A stretch of 64,000 bases of DNA from Streptomyces sp. YPW6 (GTDB taxonomy: Bacteria; Actinomycetota; Actinomycetes; Streptomycetales; Streptomycetaceae), in the NCBI RefSeq assembly GCF_018866325.1, contig NZ_CP076457.1, positions 5,863,001-5,927,000 of the forward strand. The letters run 5' to 3'. The notes beneath the pieces are model-generated. The model was not told the DNA's origin and did not search any database. It worked only from the letters and a program-made list of their open reading frames with translations. Within the stretch, counting starts at the first letter, position 1. Each line of letters starts with the position of its first letter. Shown here piece after piece: positions 44,459 through 64,000 of this stretch. The position numbers and the translations under genes are program-made.

Positions 44459-45276
44459 TCAGGCGTGCGCGGCGGCCGGAACGGTCAGCCGATAGCCGAC
44501 TCCGCGCACGGTTTCGATCCATTCGTTGCCGAGCTTGCTCCGCAGTGAGCCCACATGGACGTCCAGGGTCCGGGTGGAGCCGAACCAGTTCTCGTCCCAT
44601 ACGGTGGCCATGATCTCCTGGCGCTCCATCACCGTTTCCGGCTCGGATATCAGCAGGGCCAGCAGATCGAACTCCCGGCGGGTGATGCATATTTCCTCCG
44701 CGTGCAGGAACACCTTGCGGGTTCGCGGGTCGAGCCGGAGCGGACCCGCGAGGTGGGGAGACTGCGCGGTGCGGCGCCCCGCGGTCTCCCGGGCCGCCTC
44801 CGGGGCCGCCTCCCGGGCCGCGGGGACGTGCGGTGCCGGGGCGCCGCCGGCTCGGGCGCCGCCGGAACCGGGGCGGGCACCGGTCGCGGGTCGGCCCCCG
44901 CCCCCGTCGCGTGGTGGAGGCAGCCGCCGGCCCGGCGGAGTACGGCCTGGATGCGCGCCACCAGTTCGTAACGGCTGAACGGCTTCGCGATGAAGTCGTC
45001 GGCGCCCATGTGCAGGGCCATCACACGATTGAGCTCGTCGGCCCGGCCGCTGAGCGCGATGACGGGAACGCAGGACCGTTCCCGTATGCGCCGGCAGACC
45101 TCGTGCCCGTCCAGGTCGGGCAGACCCAGATCGAGCAGGACCAGGCTCACGTCGGCGAGAGAGGACAGGGCCTCGGCGCCCGTCCCCACGCGGCGCGGAT
45201 GATAGCCCTGGACGCCCAGCGCCTGTTCCAGCGCCTCGGCCACCCCGTCGTCATCCTCGACTATCAGAACGTTCAT
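44459..45276 (-). CDS. OmpR family response regulator, frame-disrupted
   Basis: Two frames give one protein of 272 residues. The receiver (residues 1-115) shows MNVLIVEDDDGVAEALEQAL, the phosphorylated aspartate in LLDLGLPDLDG and the lysine in GADDFIAKPFSRYEL. The winged helix (last 90 residues) shows CITRREFDLLALLISEPE, TLDVHVGSLRSKLG and WIETVRGVGYRL. The break is in a Pro/Ala linker. One extra base in the C4 run at 44838-44841 joins them, giving AAPPAPHVPAAREAAPEAAR and then LAGPLRLDPRTRKVFLHAE, a proper wing-domain entry. The linker is unusually long (about 65 residues). It is cotranscribed with the kinase. Confidence 0.87.
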
Positions 45277-45583
45277 GGATCCGCCGCCTCCCCGCAGGCC
45301 GGGCTTGCCCGTGCGTCACAAAGGGTCGAGCCATCTCTGATGCACTTCTTATCAAGCCGGTCGACCGGTTCTCAATGGTGGGCGTATCGTGTGGACCGAC
45401 AGGGGGGTGTCCGTATGTGTCGTTCGGGGTAGCGGCTTGTGGGGCGGTGTGTTCGCGCCAGGGCGGGCGATCACTCTTGACGACTCCTTGACGCCTTCGG
45501 GTCCGGTCGTCGGGATACCCTCCCAAGCGCCAACGCATGAGCGGAGCGGGGTCAGTTCAGCTGGTCACGAGGGGGATTTCGGC
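45277..45583. promoter_or_regulatory. Divergent control region of two two-component systems, with receptor-operator-like palindrome
   Basis: This 307-base gap separates the OmpR-type pair (leftward) from the NarL-type pair (rightward). CCGGTCGACCGG at 45357-45368 is a perfect 12-bp palindrome. With the following TT it shares TCGACCGGTT with both sites at 24.78 kb. No consensus -35/-10 pair is clear in either direction. A frame that enters it from the right-hand kinase gene has non-coding composition. Confidence 0.6.
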
Positions 45584-46699
45584 GTGGTGGGAGCAAGGCG
45601 AGCGCACAGCACGGTGGCCGCTGTGCTGGAACGCCGGAAGGACGAGATTCTGGCCGCGTACGAGGCCGCGCTCCGCAGCACCGACAGTTCGCTGCTCCCC
45701 GAGGAGCACAACTCGCAGCGGTACGTGGACGAGGCGCGGCAGATCCTCGCCCACGTCGTCGCCGAGCTCCATCGCGGAACGTACCTGCCGCACGGTACGG
45801 AATACCTGGGAGCCGACGGCAGCCCCGTCGGCGGCCCTCGTACGCACCCCGTGGAATCGGGCCGCGCGTCCGCCGTGCTCTTCGACGCGGTCGTGGTCAC
45901 CCTCCTCGACGAACCCGAGGACCTGCGGGCCTCCGGAACCGAGGCCGCCGTGCTCTTCTCGCTGCTGCACCGGCAGATCGTCGCCCGCCACACCGCCCGC
46001 GCGGTGGCCCACATCGGATACCTGCTGGAACGTATCCGCAGCGCCCACAACGACGAACGCCTGCGCGTCGCACGGGAGCTGCACGACGAAGTGGCCGGCC
46101 ACCTGGGCTCCGCGCTCAACTGGTTCGAACTGCACGACATGTACCAGGAGGACCAGCCGGAGCTGGCGCGCCGGAAACTGGACACGGCCCGGGAGACGGT
46201 CCGCGACTCCCTGTCCAGCCTCCGGGAGGTCATGACGGGCCTGCGCCTGAGGGTGGACGCCGAGCCCCTGCACGCGGCTCTCGTCCGGGACCTGGAGGAC
46301 ATGGCGGTGGCACCCGGACAGGTGAGGGTGTCGGTCACCGGGGACGAGTCATGGGTGCCCGCCTGGATGGCCGAGGAACTGTTCCTGGTGGTCCGTGAGG
46401 CCCAGCGCAACGCCGTGCGGCACGCGCGGGCCAGACTGGTGGCGGTCGAGGTCCACGTGACCCCGGGAGAGGTGCGCGCCGCCGTGGAGGACGACGGTGT
46501 CGGATTCGACCCGCGGTCCGCGGAGCCCCGTGGGCACAGCGGCATACTGTCGATGCGTGAGCGGGTCGAACTCCTGGGCGGCAGCGTCGCCGTGGAATCC
46601 CAGCCGGGGTGCGGCACCCGCATCCTGGTGTTCGTGCCGCTGAAGGGGGAAACGGGTGGAGGCTGCACAGCGAGCGATCAGAGTGGTCATCGCCGATGA
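45584..46699 (+). CDS. Cytoplasmic sensor histidine kinase (HisKA_3, NarX-like)
   Basis: About 371 residues. The N-terminal 180 residues form a helical RsbRD-like or globin-like sensor without membrane segments (VAAVLERRKDEILAAYEAAL, RQILAHVVAELHRGTYLPHG). HisKA_3 follows with the phosphohistidine in ERLRVARELHDEVAGHLGSA. The ATPase domain shows VVREAQRNAVRHARA, DDGVGFDP and GILSMRERVELLGG. The start is uncertain: I choose the GTG at 45584 (VVGARRAHSTVAAVL), preceded by GAGGGGG; an earlier start at 45389 would add 65 residues of unlikely sequence. It overlaps its response regulator gene by 44 bases. Confidence 0.87.
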   Translation: MVGARRAHSTVAAVLERRKDEILAAYEAALRSTDSSLLPEEHNSQRYVDEARQILAHVVAELHRGTYLPHGTEYLGADGSPVGGPRTHPVESGRASAVLFDAVVVTLLDEPEDLRASGTEAAVLFSLLHRQIVARHTARAVAHIGYLLERIRSAHNDERLRVARELHDEVAGHLGSALNWFELHDMYQEDQPELARRKLDTARETVRDSLSSLREVMTGLRLRVDAEPLHAALVRDLEDMAVAPGQVRVSVTGDESWVPAWMAEELFLVVREAQRNAVRHARARLVAVEVHVTPGEVRAAVEDDGVGFDPRSAEPRGHSGILSMRERVELLGGSVAVESQPGCGTRILVFVPLKGETGGGCTASDQSGHRR

Positions 46700-47324
46700 C
46701 CACACGCTCTTCCGCGAGGGCATCACCGAGATCCTCACCTCGTCCGGCGACATCGAGGTCGTGGGAGAGGCGCACAGCGGTCAGGACGCCTGCAGCCGGG
46801 CGGCGGAGCTGCGCCCGGACGTCGTCGTCCTGGACGTGGAGATGCCGGGCCAGGGCGTGCGGGAGACGCTGCCCCAGCTGCGGCGCGTCTCCCCCCGGTC
46901 CCGGGTCATCGTGCTCACCATGCACGACGACGTCGTGCTGGCCCGGGAGCTGCTGTCGCTGGGTGCGAGCGGCTACCTGGTGAAGGGGTCCACGCGCCAC
47001 GAACTGGTCTCGGCGATCCACAGCGCGGTCGTCGACCGCGGGCCCGGCCACGTCATCCTGTCCGTGTCGCAGCGCGGCCTGGACCGGGTGGACCGGTCGC
47101 CCGACGAGATCCTGTCGGCGCGCGAGCGCGAGGTCCTCGCCCTGACGGCCCAGGCCCTGAGCAACTCCCAGATCGCCCGACGGCTCTCCATCGCGGAAGG
47201 CACCGTCAAGCGCCACCTGCGCAACATCTACACGAAGCTCGGCGCGGTCTCCCGCATGGACGCGGTCAACAAGGCCATGGCGGCGTCGATCATCCCCCAG
47301 ACCCATCCGGGCGACGAACCCTGA
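46656..47324 (+). CDS. NarL/LuxR family response regulator
   Basis: A 222-residue regulator, partner of the preceding kinase. Receiver: IRVVIADDHTLFREGITEIL with the acceptor aspartate in VVVLDVEMPG and lysine in SGYLVKGSTRHEL. LuxR helix-turn-helix: LSAREREVLALTAQALSNSQ and IAEGTVKRHLRNIYTKLGA. The GTG at 46656 lies inside the kinase gene with AAGGGGGA ahead, so translation is coupled. A perfect terminator hairpin follows. It stands next to the PKS operon and may be its pathway regulator. Confidence 0.92.
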   Translation: MEAAQRAIRVVIADDHTLFREGITEILTSSGDIEVVGEAHSGQDACSRAAELRPDVVVLDVEMPGQGVRETLPQLRRVSPRSRVIVLTMHDDVVLARELLSLGASGYLVKGSTRHELVSAIHSAVVDRGPGHVILSVSQRGLDRVDRSPDEILSAREREVLALTAQALSNSQIARRLSIAEGTVKRHLRNIYTKLGAVSRMDAVNKAMAASIIPQTHPGDEP

Positions 47325-47354
47325 CACGGCCGGCCGCCGGAGGCGCCGGCCACC

Positions 47355-47378
47355 CCCTCCCCGGGGCCCCGGGGAGGG
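47355..47378. terminator. Bidirectional terminator between response regulator and thioesterase genes
   Basis: A perfect 24-base palindrome: a 10-bp stem (47355-47364 with 47369-47378) and a 4-base GGCC loop. The genes on both sides converge on it. Confidence 0.8.
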
Positions 47379-47408
47379 ACCGGAGCCCCGTCCCGCCGCC
47401 GGGCGAGG

Positions 47409-48182
47409 TCACGGAACCATCGCCCGGCAGAGGTCCTGCGTCACGTCCGCGACGAGTTCGGCACGCCGCGGATTGAGGAAGAAGTGACCGCCGGGGAACA
47501 TGCGCAAGCGGTACGCGGAAGCGGTGTGCCGGCTCCACGCCTCCAGTTCCGTACCGCGGAACTCCGGGTCCTCCACGCCCCCGTAGGCGGTGACGGGGCA
47601 GCCGAGCGGAGCTTCCGCCGTGTACGCGTACGTCTCCAGAAGGGTGACGTCCGCGCGGAGCACCGGCAGATAGAGCGCCCGCAGCTGGGGCTCGTCGCGG
47701 ATGGCCGGCGGGATGGCGTTGAACCGTACGTCGAGCGCGTCCAGGAAGAGGTCGTCCGGGAGCCGGTGCACGACGGCGTGGCGCAGCGGAAGGTGCGGGG
47801 CCGCGCGCGCGGACACGGATAGATGAGCCGGTTCCGCGCCGAACGAACGCCGCAGCTCGCGGGCGAGTTCGAAGGCGATGAGGGCTCCGAGGCTGTGGCC
47901 GAAAAGCGCGTACGGGCGGCCGTCGAGCGCGGGCCCGAGCACGGCGGCGGCCTCCTTGACGAGCAGCGGCACCTCGGTGCGCGGCTCCTCGCGGAAGCGG
48001 GAATCGCGGCCCGGCAGCCGCAGCAGCCAGGGCTCCACGGAGTCCGGCAGCAGCTCGCCCCAGCCTTGGAACGCGGCGGGACCTGAGCCGGCGAACGGCA
48101 CGCAGATCAGCCGCAGCGCGGGGGCGTCCCGGGGGGCGGTGCGCAGGACCCAGCGGTCGAACTCGGACGGGGCCGTGGTCAT
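47409..48182 (-). CDS. Type II thioesterase
   Basis: A 257-residue free-standing alpha/beta-hydrolase thioesterase, which normally clears stalled or wrongly primed carrier proteins. It opens LRLICVPFAGSGPAAFQGW. The nucleophile elbow is LFGHSLGALIAFELARELR, the acid is in YGGVEDPEF and the histidine in FPGGHFFLNPRRAEL. The ATG at 48182 has GGAG ahead; the frame is open further upstream without family support. It is the last gene of the operon PKS, monooxygenase, thioesterase. Confidence 0.93.
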   Translation of the reverse strand: MTTAPSEFDRWVLRTAPRDAPALRLICVPFAGSGPAAFQGWGELLPDSVEPWLLRLPGRDSRFREEPRTEVPLLVKEAAAVLGPALDGRPYALFGHSLGALIAFELARELRRSFGAEPAHLSVSARAAPHLPLRHAVVHRLPDDLFLDALDVRFNAIPPAIRDEPQLRALYLPVLRADVTLLETYAYTAEAPLGCPVTAYGGVEDPEFRGTELEAWSRHTASAYRLRMFPGGHFFLNPRRAELVADVTQDLCRAMVP

Positions 48183-48255
48183 GGGGCACTCCAGGGAAGG
48201 GGGCGGCGCCGGGAGGGGGAGGGGCCGCCCTCCCGGCGCCACGGACCGGTGGACG

Positions 48256-49364
48256 TCAGGTGCGGGCGTAGTACCAGGACAGCCCGGGATCGGCGGACGG
48301 CGCGGGCGCGGCGGACACGGGTGCGGCGGCCTCGGGCGGCGCGAAGCGCGCACGGAGTTCGTCGAGCTTCGGCAGCATACCGAGGACCGTGTCGAAGGGG
48401 ACGCCGAAGTCGACGAGGCAGGCGATCTCACCCACGCCGATGTCGCTGAGCCGCTGGACCACCCCGGCGCACTTGTCCGGCGTGCCGAGCAGGGAACGCC
48501 GCTGGTAGAAGTCCTCCGCCGCGATGTCGACGAGCGCCCGCTGCTCCGCGTCGCTCATCGATGAGGACGTGCCGTCCACGGCCGCGTCGGCGCGTTTCTG
48601 GGTGACGAAGGAGGACAGGTAGCGGCGCACCGGGTCGTGCACGATGCCCTTCACCTCGGCCTCGTCGTCACCGACGAAGGTGTGCAGGCCGACCGTGACG
48701 GTCCCGCCGGCCGGGTCGAGACCGGCCGCGGCGCGCGCGGACCGGTAGGCGCCGATGTTCTCCTCCAGGCGTTCCCAGCTGTCCAGGAGCGTGAGGACGT
48801 TGAGTCCCGCCCGCCCGGCCTGTGTCCACGTCCGCGGATTCGAGGTGTGGACGAGCCACAGCGGCAGCTCCGGCTGCCGCGGGCGCGGATAGGTGCGCAC
48901 ACCGAGCGGCTCGCCGTCCGGGCCGGGGAACTCGACCTGCTCGCCGCGCCACAGGGAGCGCAGCGTCTCGATGTGCCCGAAGGTGTACTCGCGGCGGGCG
49001 TCGTAGAGGTCCGGGTGGAAGACGAAGTCGCCCTTGTGCCAGCCCGTGGCCAGGCAGATGCCCACCCGGCCGTCGGACAGCTGGTCGACCAGGGACCACT
49101 CCTCGGCCACCCGCACCGGGTGGTGGTGCGGCAGCACGACGCTGCCGGCCCGCAGATGCAGGTTGTCCGTGGCGACCGCCAGGGCGGCGCTGAGCACCGA
49201 CGGGTTGGGGAAGCTGCCGCCGAACTCCTGGAAGTGCCGTTCGGGGGTCCAGATGGCACGGAAGCCCCGGTCGTCGATGTAGCGGGCCACGTCGAGGATG
49301 AACCGATAGCGGTCCCCGAAGCCGTTGTCGTCGTTGGAGGAGAAGAAGTAGACGCTGAAGTCGG

Positions 49365-49368
<4 letters not shown>
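48256..49368 (-). CDS. MupA/Atu3671-type luciferase-like monooxygenase
   Basis: A 370-residue FMN-dependent monooxygenase of the subfamily found inside PKS/NRPS clusters (MupA of mupirocin is the named example). Diagnostic segments are DFSVYFFSSNDDNGFGDRYR, FRAIWTPERHFQEFGG, GRVGICLATGWHKGDF, LPLWLVHTSNPRTW and DFYQRRSLLGTPDKC. Its start codon overlaps the PKS stop by four bases (ATGA), so it is made together with the synthase. Members can act on chain intermediates still on the assembly line or on the released product. Here it could oxidise the polyketide; the exact step cannot be read from sequence. The C-terminal 30 residues form a Pro/Ala tail. Confidence 0.92.
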
Positions 49369-63998
<14,630 letters not shown>

Positions 63999-64000
63999 CG

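Overview
The window is typical Streptomyces chromosome: very high GC, GTG starts, purine-rich ribosome binding sites, and actinobacterial gene families throughout. Positions 1-24,600 are conserved core genome. The order lipA, lipB, regulator, aceE, GntR, sucB, lpd, pepA, cobS, cobT, cobU matches the order I recall from the S. coelicolor chromosome (about SCO2196 down to SCO2170). It encodes lipoate synthesis and attachment, the pyruvate dehydrogenase E1/E2/E3 parts that use lipoate, leucyl aminopeptidase and the late (nucleotide loop) steps of cobalamin synthesis.

From about 24,750 to the right edge the window holds the left part of a biosynthetic gene cluster that runs past 64,000. A strong terminator hairpin (24591-24629) and a 21-bp tandem repeat mark the boundary. 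First comes a gamma-butyrolactone signalling block: a promoter with two receptor-operator-like sites, a B12-fold protein without the cobalamin histidine, a pseudo-receptor-type TetR regulator, a short-chain reductase, a ScbR-type receptor and an AfsA-type butenolide synthase. Next is one long leftward operon, metK, acyl-CoA carboxylase beta, carboxylase epsilon, adenosine kinase, metH, metF, ahcY. This is a complete S-adenosylmethionine regeneration cycle combined with a malonyl-CoA-type carboxylase.

From 39.4 to 47.3 kb lie a GbsR/MarR-regulated ABC exporter, an acyltransferase-3 membrane protein, a small membrane protein and two back-to-back two-component systems of different families. A receptor-operator-like palindrome sits between them. 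From 47.4 kb to the edge a leftward operon encodes a giant trans-AT polyketide synthase protein, a MupA-type luciferase-like monooxygenase and a type II thioesterase. The synthase reads KR-ACP-KS-DH-KR-MT-ACP-ACP-KS0-ACP-KS-ACP-TE-TE and has no acyltransferase domain. Its C-methyltransferase gives the methyl cycle operon an obvious customer, and the carboxylase could supply extender units.

Four genes are out of frame in Pro/Ala-rich linkers: the regulator at 2967, sucB, the response regulator at 44459, and the PKS. In sucB, the response regulator and the PKS, all six breaks are repaired exactly by adding one base to a run of four or five C/G. This points to homopolymer sequencing errors rather than decay, so I annotate each as one gene. 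No tRNA, rRNA, CRISPR array, insertion sequence or phage gene was seen.
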